Positions 12,076-22,757 of a DNA stretch of 64,000 nucleotides are shown one piece after another. A model generated the notes under the pieces. It was given only the letters and a program-made list of their open reading frames with translations, made no database searches and was not told the DNA's origin. Position 1 is the stretch's first letter; each line of letters begins with the position of its first letter. The DNA is taken from positions 11,937,001 through 12,001,000 of the forward strand of contig NC_060105.1 of the NCBI RefSeq assembly GCF_021155765.1, in the 5' to 3' direction. The translations under genes were made by a program, and so were the position numbers. Source of the stretch: Diprion similis (taxonomy: Eukaryota > Arthropoda > Insecta > Hymenoptera > Diprionidae).

Positions 12076-13949
12076 ATATTCGATAATGACAAATATACAA
12101 ACATATATTATATATGCATTTAAATTTGCAATTTTCTTGCATTTCGTCGAGACCCAAGTTTTTTTTACAATTTTACAATTGTACTTTGCTAGTATAACGT
12201 CTATACCACTTATTGTATCCGCAGCTCTGTGTGCCTGTAGAATGAATGTAGTGAATAAAGAATCAAATAAAAATGTAATTTTAAAAAATATGTAAAAACA
12301 CAACGCGTGTACAACGTACGATTCAAATGTAATGAATGAATCGTATCGACATTTCATGATGATGAAGTATTCTACTTTTGATACTCATTTAATTCATCAT
12401 TAGAGTGATTAAGAATTTTACTTGTTCCACGATTTGCGGTTTAGGTGGAGTTTTTCACACAGAAGAAGTAATTGCGATGCGTAATTGTTCCCATGGTAAT
12501 TGGTATAACGTACAAGTTACAATTCTTTTTGATTTCCTTCTAAAAAAAAACAATTAAAACTTTTTGTATCTCAATTTAATCCAACAAATAAATTACTCGC
12601 CAATTGAAAATAAATAATTAATTCGAATTAAACGAATTCCGATGAATCAAACTTCATGTGTTCTTGCATCAAATAAATGATGATACTTCATCCAACTCAC
12701 CAAACTAAGTAAATTAAAAATTTACTTGCGTTCTCAAATGAATAATCTTTTTACTTGCATCAAATAAATCGTTTTTAGCGTACATAAATATCACCGCAGA
12801 AAGAATATCAGTTAAAGTTTTTCAAAACTCAGGATCAATTTGCAGGATCAATTTCAGTAGTCAATTTGATGTGAAAGTAGTGACTTACATAAATGATTCA
12901 TGCACGGCTTTATTCTGACCAGCGTTTACCAATTCAAACATAAAGGTATCGTGTAATTCGACATGACATGTATACATACCACTTGTTCGATCATTCTCAC
13001 GTACAAAGTACATATACAGAAGATAAAAAAGAACGCGAAACGTAACTATTTTAATCTCTAGAATATTTAAAAAAAGATTGAAAAAGACATAAAATTCAAA
13101 TACTTATTACGACGTCCAAGAGGGCCCAATTTCTATCGAATTTACTGCAAAACTTATTTATCGAGTCATAAAAATAAACGAAAAACCGAGAGATCGAAGT
13201 GTCTAAAGAAATCCCTATATTGCTAGGGAATTATTTTTCTGGCGAAGGCTACCCTGCTCGGTAAAGCCGTTATTTGAAGTCCCGCTCATTTTTTCCCCAC
13301 GCAGATTCAACGTCCCAACAATTAATCAAAGAGTCTAGGGTATTTTGGCGCGGTTGGTACACGTCTTAATTAAGTCAATTTTGATCATGAAATTTTGTCT
13401 GTAAATTTTCAAGAAAAAGAAATTATCTCTACAAAATATTCAAAACGTGCGTAATTTGATAAACAGTTGTATTTTGTGAAATTAAAAGCAACCTATTTAA
13501 AGTAAAAAGTTTTGAATTTTAAAAATCCAAAAAAAAAAAAAACAAAAAAAAAACAAAAACAGATTTCAACAAATTTTAACTTGTAAACGTTAGAGAAACA
13601 AACAATTTCGACGATACCGTATGAAAAATATCCCAAAGATTCGTATGTGAAAAATTTATACAATTATTAGAAAAATAATTTCATTTTTTTAAGTTTTGCA
13701 CAATATGTTTCATTAAAAGAAATGAGTTTGTCAAAATAAAAATATGAAGAACACGAATCCACGATCTATCTCTCAAGCTTCTTCCTCAAAACCCCAGCTG
13801 CACTCAACTTACCTAATACTTTTATACTTGGCAAAAGAAAAGATCCATAATTCGGAACGAAAGAAAAAAACAATAATAAAAAACGGAAAAAACAAAAAGT
13901 TGCCACTTGAAGTACCAACCAAAGTACCACTTCATCAGTGCAGGGTATC
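12076..13949. other. RIB43A 3' region and intergenic sequence
   Basis: Follows the RIB43A stop. An AATAAAGAATC stretch near 12254 could serve as poly(A) signal. The rest is AT-rich without credible coding exons, and contains ATAAATGA-like words and homopolymer runs. Confidence 0.5.
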
Positions 13950-14224
13950 CAGTGTTGGGCATTTTTTAGATTAATTATACCCTAATTACTAATAAAAAAT
14001 GTAACTTGTAATTAAAAGAGAGAAAATTACTAATTACAATTTTGATTTGTAATTAGAAGAATAAATAATAGTAATTACATTTTCAATTTGTAATTAGAAA
14101 AATTTCAACTACCAATTACGAATTTAATTAGTATCGAATTTTCTTCTAATTACAAATTACCAATATAATTCGTAATTTCAATGTAACTATAATTACACAA
14201 AGTAATTAGTGGTGCCCAACACTG
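13950..14224. mobile_element. hAT-type MITE (CAGTGTTGGGCA ends)
   Basis: Perfect 12-bp terminal inverted repeats: CAGTGTTGGGCA on the left and TGCCCAACACTG on the right. Flanks are agggtatc and atggtatc, an 8-bp target duplication with one mismatch. The interior consists of GTAATTAG/CTAATTAC words in both orientations and encodes nothing. Confidence 0.85.
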
Positions 14225-15243
14225 ATGGTATCATTTAATTTTTGGCGACATATTGCACACGCGTGTCTGATTTTTGTAACTTAAATTTAACTTCAGTATT
14301 TAACATTGGTCATAAGCCTGAATTAATAATCACTTCAAGTAGGATCTGAAATTTATTGAAAAATTGTTAACACAGAATAATCACGCATTTTAAAAAATCG
14401 GCTAACAATAACAACAAACGATTTCCTCTCAACATGACAAATTGCGGTCCAAACTATCGAAGGTCAGTCAGCGTGACCAGAATGAAATCTTATTTCTAAT
14501 TAATTAAAGTTTGATTAAAAATATCAAAGATTTTTTACGTTATGATTCCGTATTATAGATAATAAACTTGTGATTTAATAATAAATAAATTATTGACTTC
14601 ATTTTTAGCCAAAATTTAATATCGAAAATTTATGGAGGGTTGATTCACCAACAAAATAAGAAAATGATAATCAGAATGAGTTAAAATTTTGCATTTTCAA
14701 TTTTATCCCCTGTCGCCGGAACTTTTTTTTAATTCCATGTAACGATATTATCATCAGCGATATTTTGTAAATTTATGTTCCATCACTGTGATGACTGTGT
14801 CAAAAAAAATAAGTTTTTTTCTTTTAATTTTCCAGAAAGATTTCCGTCCAAAATTGCAGGTTTTTCTACACGATTCCTTGAAAAAGTATGAAAATCTTCG
14901 ATTCAACGCATAAGTATTTGTTAAAAAATATAAAATTCGAATTAGGAATGAATGGACAAGTCAACGGACAAGTTGATTCGATTTTTCGCAGTTATTTTTT
15001 AAATTTAAATAATTCTTTCTCAAACGCAGCGCCACTATGCGTAGCTTATGGAAATTAAATATGTAAATAAACACTCAGTGGTTTGTTTTGTGTCATCGTC
15101 AAAATTCATGCCTAAGTAATGTTTGTTTGTAAATCGTTCCGTCTGTGAATTTTTCGAAAAAAAAAAACAACAAATCACATTAAATTGCATAAAATTCTAT
15201 ACTATTCAACACAGTAACGTATGTCGCGTATACTCAAAGAAAA
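14225..15243. promoter_or_regulatory. Intergenic region with the SCLT1 promoter
   Basis: AT-rich, non-coding. The transcription start of SCLT1 is expected in the last few hundred bases, but no diagnostic core element is seen. The first in-frame stop upstream of the SCLT1 ATG is TAA at 15190. Confidence 0.4.
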
Positions 15244-17795
15244 ATGGAATTTGAACAAGGATTACCGTTGGAGAACACGTGAGTTTGAGGTTATGTTCCG
15301 TCGCGTTAACTCGTTTCTATTTTATTTCTATCTCATTGATAATATCGTTATTTTCTTTTTTTTGACAGCGAAAAAGAAGGAAGTACGATCATCAAGGAAT
15401 ACGTTATTACGGTAGAAAATTTAAAACAAGAATTGCAGAACTGTAAGGTAAGGCGTTTCTTTCTTCGTTGCAAGTTTCGCCAGATTCTAATTCCAATCTT
15501 TTTCATTTCAAGGTTGAGCAGGCCGCTCTTCGTTCCCAGCTTAGTAATATTCAAGAAAGTAACAAGGCGACTGCAGCAACCGTTCGAGATACATTTTCAA
15601 AAAGTCAAATAGATGAAAGCCGTGTCGAATCGCCGAGCACGAAAGAAATGATATCAAATTTACAAAAACGGATTACAATTGTGCAGATGGAAAAGGAATC
15701 TGTGTTTCAATTGTGGCAAATGGCTTTAAAGGCCATAGATACATTGGAAGAAGAGTTGAGAGGGTTTCATCGAGACGGCAAGGGAACAAAATTTTACGAA
15801 GAGCAGATGAATGGAGTGAAAGAGACTTACTCGGATGCGATTAAGGCGCTTGAAGCGAAGCTTGTGCAAGCTAGGGAAAATTTCATCAAGCAGCAAACGC
15901 TCTGGGAATCTAGTAAAGATAAAATCAATCTTCTAACAACAGAGAAAGACGAACTTCTGAAGCAGTTTTTGAACTTGCAAAAAGATTTTCAGGAGAAAGA
16001 TTTAGCCGCGCAAAAGCGTATAGAAACTTTAAAAGCGGAACTGAATTTGTCAAAAACTGAGATACAGAGAGTGAACGAATCCCAAATCAAACTTGAGGCA
16101 AAGTTGAGAGAAGCGCAGAAGTTTACAGCGACTATTGTTGCCAAGGATAATGAAGCGAAGAGTAAAGTTTCCGAGGCAATAGAATTGGTCGAGTCCGCAG
16201 TTAAGGAAAAAGAACTTGCATTGCAAAGAGAAGCACGCGCCGTGGAAGAAAGATTAGCGCTGGAAAATAACATATCAAAGATTGTTGAGGAGTACAAAAC
16301 ATCGTTGGAAATAGAAATTTCTAAATTGAAAGAAACCTATGAAAGAAACATTAAAAAGTATGTATTGGATATGAAAGAACTGAAAGTAGAACTCCAGCAA
16401 AAGTCAACATTGCTGGACAGAGCACAAAGGGAATCCAGACTGGTAGAAGAAGAATTAAATAAAGTGCGACTCGGTTCCGATGATTTTCTCCACCATTCAA
16501 ACGCAAAGTTTCTTGCATTGCAACAACAGCTTCAAGATGCAGAGTTCAAGCTGCAAGTCAACGAAGATTCTTGTAGGAAAAAATATACTCTAAAGATTCA
16601 ACAACTCGAACAACATGTTGCAGAATTGGAGGAAAAGTTGGTTGCCACTGGTGACCAGTTAAAACGCATGCAAAAACAAAGTTGCAGAGAAATGGAGGAA
16701 CGAGTTCGCGAAGCGGACGAACGGACCAAGGAGGCTGTAGAGAGGTATGCAAATTTAGAGAGGAGATTGGCACGAACAATTGATGAGAGAGAGAGTGTGA
16801 CGGTTGAACTACGCTTGCTGCAAGGGAATTTCGACCGTGATATCAAGCGCAAAGATCAAGAAAGGAGATTTTTGGAAAATAGAGTCAGAGAGTTGCAGGA
16901 GGATGTACGAGCTGCGGCTAGCTCTATGGAGCAAACAGCTGCGCATGGAGACTCGCTCGCTCGTCAAATAAATATTCTGGAATTAGAACTGAAGAAAAAA
17001 GCGGGAATAGAAAAATTGTACGTTTCGTCGAGATGCGATTTAAATTTTGTAAATTGTTAATACGTTGTTGCGTATAAAATAATGTTCGTGATTCCTAAGA
17101 CTGATATGTATTTTGAGAAAATATCAAGTTAAAAATTGATTCAATGCACTTGTTATAATACAAGTAAGCTTCAAGATATTAATTTTTACAGGGTCAGTGA
17201 TACTGAGTATCGTTGCAAGACGGAACTAATAGAAAAGATGAAAATATTGCAAGAAAAGTATGACAGAAGAACCAAAGAATTAACTCAGCATGTCGAGACC
17301 CATCAGAAGCTAAGCAATAAGTATGTGAGAAAGTATCCGTACAATAGGAAAGCGTTATTTGAGAGTAGTTGTTAAGGACTGTCGTTATACAGTCCAAAAT
17401 CTTCTTCCCTATATTCTCGAGACTAAAAATTCAAACAATTAGATGCAAATTACCGGTACAAAAAATGTTTGCATTATTTTAATGAAAATTAAATTGTAGG
17501 TGGAAAGAAGAAGCGAAGCGACTTACATCCAGTTTTCAGAAACGACTAAAAGAACTTCGTGCGAAAGTCATTGCCCTTCAGAAGGAGAACGATGAATTGA
17601 ACAAGGAACTTCTAGCTTCTCGGTACCAACTTGCAGAATTCAGAGAAAAAATGATTCATAGGTACTAGCATTAATTTAACCAGTCCTTCATGCTCAGGAT
17701 AAGGAAGGAATTTTCAAATTCTTGTATGTACATTGAATTTAAGCTTTTGTATTATTTTTAATTACAGGTATGACCAAGGCGATACACCGAGGTGA
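15244..17795 (+). CDS. SCLT1: SCLT1-like centriolar distal-appendage coiled-coil protein
   Basis: SCLT1 (sodium channel and clathrin linker 1) is a distal-appendage component needed for basal-body docking and ciliogenesis. Exons: 15244-15278, 15369-15447, 15513-17017, 17192-17320, 17500-17661, 17768-17795 (645 aa; human protein about 690). The protein is almost entirely heptad-like coiled coil rich in Glu, Lys and Gln. Family-like points are the IVQMEKESVFQLWQ segment early in exon 3, matching the family's NQEKTQAVELWQ, and the C-terminal KWKEEAKRLT, matching RWKEETKKLT. The ATG at 15244 (MEFEQGLPLENT) is chosen because its frame joins exon 2 in phase; the ATG at 15221 runs out of phase. The last intron is optional: unspliced, the frame stops with TAG at 17666-17668 after HRY; spliced, it ends HRYDQGDTPR. 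Another long coiled-coil centrosomal protein is possible but less likely. Confidence 0.8.
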
Positions 17796-18143
17796 CGATT
17801 TTCAAGTATTTTAGTACTTAATACAATGTGGCTATTAGTATATGTAAATAATTCGATGATACAAAATCTAATTTATTTTCAATATACATTCCAGTACTTC
17901 TTCCAAAGCGATATTCATTTTCACCAAGACTTGCCCTCAACATTGTTTACACTGTGATTCTGCGCTCCTCAATTTCCAAATATTACATTTAATACGCCAC
18001 TTGCATAACTTCGTATTTACATTTCATATATAAGTCATCACGATTGATCGTGCATGCTGATTTACAGCATTATAAAAAAAAAGGCCCGAGTCTACGAGAA
18101 AATAAAAAATCAAAGAACTTGAATGATTTTTTCTTCAAATCAA
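17796..18143. other. Shared 3' intergenic region of convergent SCLT1 and SNF8
   Basis: About 350 bp separate the two stop codons. AT-rich, no open frame. The two 3' UTRs may overlap. Confidence 0.55.
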
Positions 18144-18899
18144 CTACGTCGAGGATTGAATACAAGCATTAAATAAGCTGGGAAACCAGTAAAGAGGCTC
18201 AGACGCGCCCTGGTGATCAAACCATGCGAGTCCTTCTTTAACCATATGATCTAAAGCTTTTTGTGCCCTCTGCCTTTCCCATTTTAATTCTCTCTCCAAT
18301 AGTGACCTAGAGACATGAGCATTTCCCGATATTGAAGCTTGTTGGAGAACAGCGGTATGATCCATGCTCAATTCTCCCGGAATTGATTGAACTAAATATT
18401 TTCCTCTGCCAATCGGAACTACCGAAAATCCGTTTCCAAATATTCTGAGTTTCTTTGCAGCGGCGAGCAAATCTTCGTTAGATATTTCTTGGTGTTCCTT
18501 GCGCCTTCCTCTGGCCTGGACCAATCTCTCTCGCAGCTCGTCCAGTGAAATCAAACCCCCGTTTTTATAATTCGTTGCCAAGCATACCTCAACGATTTGT
18601 ACAGCAATCTCATAATAAAAGTCACCGATTCCAAGAACAGACCAAAATCCCTTGCCAGATGCTAAAGGATCGACCCCGATGGAAGCACACATTTCCGTAA
18701 ACTGACGTCGGAACTGAGGATTCTTTTTTATTTCATTTTTATGTTTCGATGCAAACTCTTCCAGATTTACTCTGAAGACTTCCAGTTGCTTTGACATCTG
18801 TTCCAACTGATTTTCTTGAATTTCCGTCCCCTTATCTTTGTATTTTTCTTGTTCAAGTTTTTGTTTGTGAATCGCACCAACTCCTGCCTTTCGCCGCAT
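18144..18899 (-). CDS. SNF8: Vacuolar-sorting protein SNF8 (VPS22, ESCRT-II subunit)
   Basis: VPS22/SNF8 forms ESCRT-II with VPS36 and VPS25 and acts at endosomes in sorting ubiquitinated cargo into multivesicular bodies. The single open frame encodes 251 aa, against about 258 in human. Recognisable family segments: MRRKAGVGAI at the start, QMSKQLEVFRVNLEEFASKH near residue 40, CASIGVDPLASGKGFW, GIGDFYYEIAVQIVEVCLA, and the second winged-helix part with ELSMDHTAVLQ and KEGLAWFDHQ. I choose ATG 18899 because it matches the family start. An upstream in-frame ATG at 18935 would add twelve residues, but a good acceptor (TTTTCAG) lies in between and suggests a 5' UTR intron. No intron interrupts the coding frame. 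Confidence 0.95.
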   Translation of the reverse strand: MRRKAGVGAIHKQKLEQEKYKDKGTEIQENQLEQMSKQLEVFRVNLEEFASKHKNEIKKNPQFRRQFTEMCASIGVDPLASGKGFWSVLGIGDFYYEIAVQIVEVCLATNYKNGGLISLDELRERLVQARGRRKEHQEISNEDLLAAAKKLRIFGNGFSVVPIGRGKYLVQSIPGELSMDHTAVLQQASISGNAHVSRSLLERELKWERQRAQKALDHMVKEGLAWFDHQGASEPLYWFPSLFNACIQSST

Positions 18900-19671
18900 A
18901 ATTTTATCGTTGAAGGATACTAGCCTGAAAATCAATATCCTTTATTCCAGATATAGCATTTTCTCGACTAAAAGTTTATGTATTGCTCAATTTCAAAGCT
19001 CCGAAGCGCCGTATATACGCCAATTTTGTTGATATATTATAGGCAAACGACGAATCAGTTCTTGATCAAAGTTTTGTATTTACACACCATTTAATCAAAT
19101 GCATTAAAAGAGGAAAAATGAATGTAATAAATCAGATAATAAGAAATGTGTTATATTTTTCTTATATTTAACTCTTCGCTCAGGAACAAAACAAGGGCGT
19201 GTGCAAATATTTCTATGTATACCGTAATATGTAAAATAATTTAAGAAATCGAATACAAGATTAGATAATTATTGAAATAAATAACATATCATGCATAACA
19301 AGCTTTAGAAAAATAGTAGCGCTTAACGATTTATTCGACAAAAGAATATAAAATAATTATGCTCAATGGTGCTAAATCAATGAAACAGATGATATTCAAG
19401 AAAAAATAATTCGTCCATCGAATTGTAAAAAGTACCTTAAATCATCAAAGAATTCCTCTATCTACGATTTCTGCAGACCGTCTGTCCGTTTTATTCAATA
19501 AATAGAGTTACTCTCGTGATTTCAGAAACCAAGTAACCAACTTGTAGAGGTTATGTATTTCTGTCAGATACGTTCTATACGGATACGTTGGCGATCGTGT
19601 TGAGGTTGAGTATGAACCGTGCAAATCCTGATTTAGAATTATATATTATTCTTAGAGAATTCTGTCCACGA
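18900..19671. promoter_or_regulatory. SNF8 upstream region, divergent from the tRNA and PPID
   Basis: AT-rich and non-coding. Presumably holds the SNF8 promoter and a 5' UTR exon, since an acceptor-like site sits just upstream of its ATG. No recognisable core element. Confidence 0.4.
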
Positions 19672-19743
19672 GGTTCCATGGTGTAATGGTTAGCACTCTG
19701 GACTCTGAATCCAGCGATCCGAGTTCAAATCTCGGTGGGACCT
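19672..19743 (+). tRNA. tRNA-Gln (anticodon CTG)
   Basis: A 72-nt cloverleaf. Acceptor stem GGTTCCA pairs with TGGGACC (one G-T pair) with discriminator T. The D arm lies in TGGTGTAATGGTTAGC. The anticodon stem CTGGA/TCCAG encloses a loop with anticodon CTG. The T arm is CCGAG-TTCAAAT-CTCGG. The internal A and B boxes are intact, there is no intron, and no CCA is encoded, as expected for a nuclear tRNA. Confidence 0.96.
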
Positions 19744-19747
19744 GAAC

Positions 19748-19754
19748 TTTTTTT
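19748..19754 (+). terminator. RNA polymerase III T-run terminator
   Basis: Seven T residues four bases past the tRNA end; a run of four or more Ts is the normal Pol III stop. Confidence 0.8.
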
Positions 19755-20037
19755 CATTTTTATGACCCTTCGAGTCATAAGCGGCAAGTATTCTTGCCAC
19801 CTTTTTCATATCCAATTTTTAAGGGTATTCAGAAAACTTTTCAATATACTTCTCGAGAACCTGAAACGTTGACCGAAGTGTATATTATTTTTATAAGGAA
19901 ATTGATTGAAAAAATCGTCAAAATTGAAGAAATAATTTCATTCACAAGAAATTTATCTATTTTATGTATTAGGCATAAATTATATGCTCTTAGGGTCGCT
20001 GAATCCAACGTTGAATATACGAAGTGAGATTTTAAAT

Positions 20038-20310
20038 ATTCTAACGGCGGGTCAAATATGGCGGAAGAAAAATTCAAATTTGATAGAATCTGGACTAAAA
20101 ATCATGTCAACTATTTGGATCCACCATTTTCAATTTTGATACTTAGACTTTAAGTTTGTCATAAGCGATTCGAAAACCCACTGTGTTCAGATTTTTGTTT
20201 AAATTTGATTAATTTTTCACAATCTTATCTTCCATATTGAATCCGCTATTTTGAATTTTGAAATCTGATTTTGTATTCGTAACCAACAACCCCAAAAATC
20301 CCCCCAAAAA
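20038..20310. repeat. Degraded copy of the ATCCGCCATTTTGAATTT repeat family
   Basis: Contains words such as CCATATTGAATCCGCTATTT, ATCCACCATTTTCAATTTTG and TTCGTAACCAACAACCCC. These resemble the interior of the MITE at 7297-7979. Termini not recognised; probably an old fragment. Confidence 0.5.
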
Positions 20311-20690
20311 ATCTATTATTATAAAAGTTTACTCAGAACAATAATGTGTGATTCAAAGTGTTAAGAAAATTCTGTCTGTTAGTTAATTAAACAAAACGCA
20401 CATGTTCTGCGGCTTAAATTCTTAGAGCTTAAATTGCATACATAGATCATAGATCTTCCTCTCGTGTAGATAAAGTCAAATCCTCCTTCACGTCAAATAG
20501 AAGAATCTTTTCATCTCTGACATTACCACTTTGTGTATATGCATACATCCGTATAACCACACAGCATGCCTAAGCAGATGACAATATGATAAGTGGCCGC
20601 GAGGTACGATGGAAAGATCTATAGGGTAGATTTTTAAATTGAAAGGAAGTATTTTATTATTAATAACCAAGGCAAAAAGCGTCATTAAAA

Positions 20691-22757
20691 ATGAAACGTC
20701 CACTTGAAGATCAGGACAATGGTTATGAGAAAAATCCTATCGTTTTTCTGGACATTGCCATCGAAGGTGAAAGAGGTGCGTAGATAAGTTCGATGTTTTA
20801 TAGGTTATGTTACGCCGTCCTTCGAGCAGTTATTATTTCGTCAATATGGTCAATTGTTATTTTTCTCATCGTTAAGATATAAAAATAACGTTCTTATCGT
20901 CTTCTGAAAGTGGGTCGCATCGTGCTCGAGCTATTCAAACACTTGGTGCCAAGAACAGCTGAAAATTTCAGAGCGCTATGCACAGGAGAAAAGGGAATAG
21001 GAATGAACGGAAAACCCTTGCACTACAAAGGGTCAATTTTTCACAAAGGTACGAATAGCGTTACATCGATGCAAAAATAAGTCGATTAACTAATTTTGAG
21101 ATTTTTTTTTTCATCAATCTTTTAGTCGTTCCTCAATGCATGATTCAGGGTGGCGACATTATAAACTTCGACGGCTCTGGAGGGGAGAGCATATACGGAT
21201 CAAATTTTGAGGATGAGAGTTTTGAATACAAAAGTATAGAACAAGGATGTCTCGTGATGGTCAACGAAGGGTCTAGGAATTCAAATAGTTCTCAATTTGT
21301 CATCACTGCTGTACCTTGCCCTCATCTAGACGAAACAAACGTTGCATTTGGAAAAGTGCTCAAAGGGATGGGCGTTGTGCTTGAAGTGAATCAAGTGGAA
21401 ACGATTAAAGACGTACCACAAAAGGTAACAACAAGAAAATCACTACTGTACCATATTTATTGATCGTGAATGGAATTCTGTCGGAACTGATGTTTCATTT
21501 TCTATACGATACACAGAAAATACGTATAGTGAATTGTGGTGAACTAAAAAGAGGCGAATCGTGGGGCTTGGAGGAAAGAGATAATACAGAAGATGTGTTT
21601 CCTTCTTGGCCAGAGGATTGGGATCTTGATTCAACTGCTGATAAAATGGATGTAAGATTGAATATAGAAAAAATTAAAGCTTTCTTTAATGATAATTGGT
21701 ATAGTCGATTTCAGTAGACGGCATTACTTTGAACTAAATTCACTAAAATTCGAGTTTATGATCAGCGAAACGCATATTTCTTGAATTGATATAATTCAAA
21801 AATCCAGTGATAAGCACATTTTAATGCGTAAGTTTTGATTGAATGTTGAGTTGTAATTACAATACGAGTGAAAATTGTAACTTAAAAAAAAAGAGCGCTA
21901 GAGGCTGACATAAATGGTGTATAATTGCGCAAAACTTATCAACGTGTACTACAAGAATAAATTTTTTCTTATATGTTCTATAAGTAGAAACTGCCAGGAC
22001 GAAAGGAATTCAATGTGAAATAGAGAAAACCATATAAGTGCCAAACACATAAACGAGATTTCACTGCAATACTATTAAACCAATGAAAATTTGAAAACTA
22101 ACAAAGCATGATCATACGTCATTTATGTTATAATTACCAACAGATGTTCTGCATTGAAGAGGTTGTTAAGAAAATCAAAGACTCTGGCAATCATTATTTT
22201 TCGGAAAAAGATTATGCAACAGCGGAGAGGAAGTATACAAAGGCATTGAGATATATCGACTGGGGGATGAAATTGAATAACTCGACCGAGAAGCCTAGTG
22301 AGAATGGAGCTGGAGAACTGAGAGTCGCTATTCTGTCAAATCTTGTGGCAGTGAAATTGAAACGAGACCAATGTAGAGAAGCCCTGAAAATTTGCAATAA
22401 GGTAAAAAAAAAAAAAAAAAAAAGAAAAAAAAAATAGCTGACAATACGAATTAGATGAATAAATAACACAAACATAAAGTTGTTTTGCGATTAACCAGAT
22501 CAAAAAGACAGATTTATAATAAATTAACATTTATCCAGATTCTCAACATTGATAGAAACAATTGCAAAGCGATGTACAGAAGAGGTCTAGCACATATGGG
22601 TCTAAACGAATATCAACTTGCTCTGACGGATATGAAACAAGCATTGGAAGAGATGCCGAATAATAAAGAGATCATACAGAAAATGGAGAAAGTGAACAAG
22701 ATAATACAGTCGTACCTGGTTTACGAAAAAGAGATATGCCTAAAAATGTTCAAATGA
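20691..22757 (+). CDS. PPID: Cyclophilin-40 type peptidyl-prolyl isomerase with TPR domain (PPID)
   Basis: Cyclophilin 40 is an Hsp90 co-chaperone with an N-terminal isomerase domain and C-terminal tetratricopeptide repeats. Exons: 20691-20775, 20911-21048, 21126-21424, 21517-21651, 22144-22401, 22539-22757 (377 aa; human 370). Residues 1-174 are the cyclophilin domain ([34 protein letters not shown]). Then comes the CyP40 linker ([23 protein letters not shown]) and TPR helices from about residue 225 ([39 protein letters not shown]). Several residues that line the cyclophilin A active site differ: FHK instead of FHR, PQC instead of PGF, SQFVI instead of SQFFI, and NVAFG where cyclophilin A has HVVFG. 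Isomerase activity may be weak. Exon 5 ends in a long A-rich tract just inside the donor. Confidence 0.93.

Noticed and set aside
18900..18935. Upstream in-frame ATG extending SNF8 by twelve residues
   Set aside because: The family start matches MRRKAGVGAI, and a good acceptor between the two ATGs suggests this part is intronic or untranslated.
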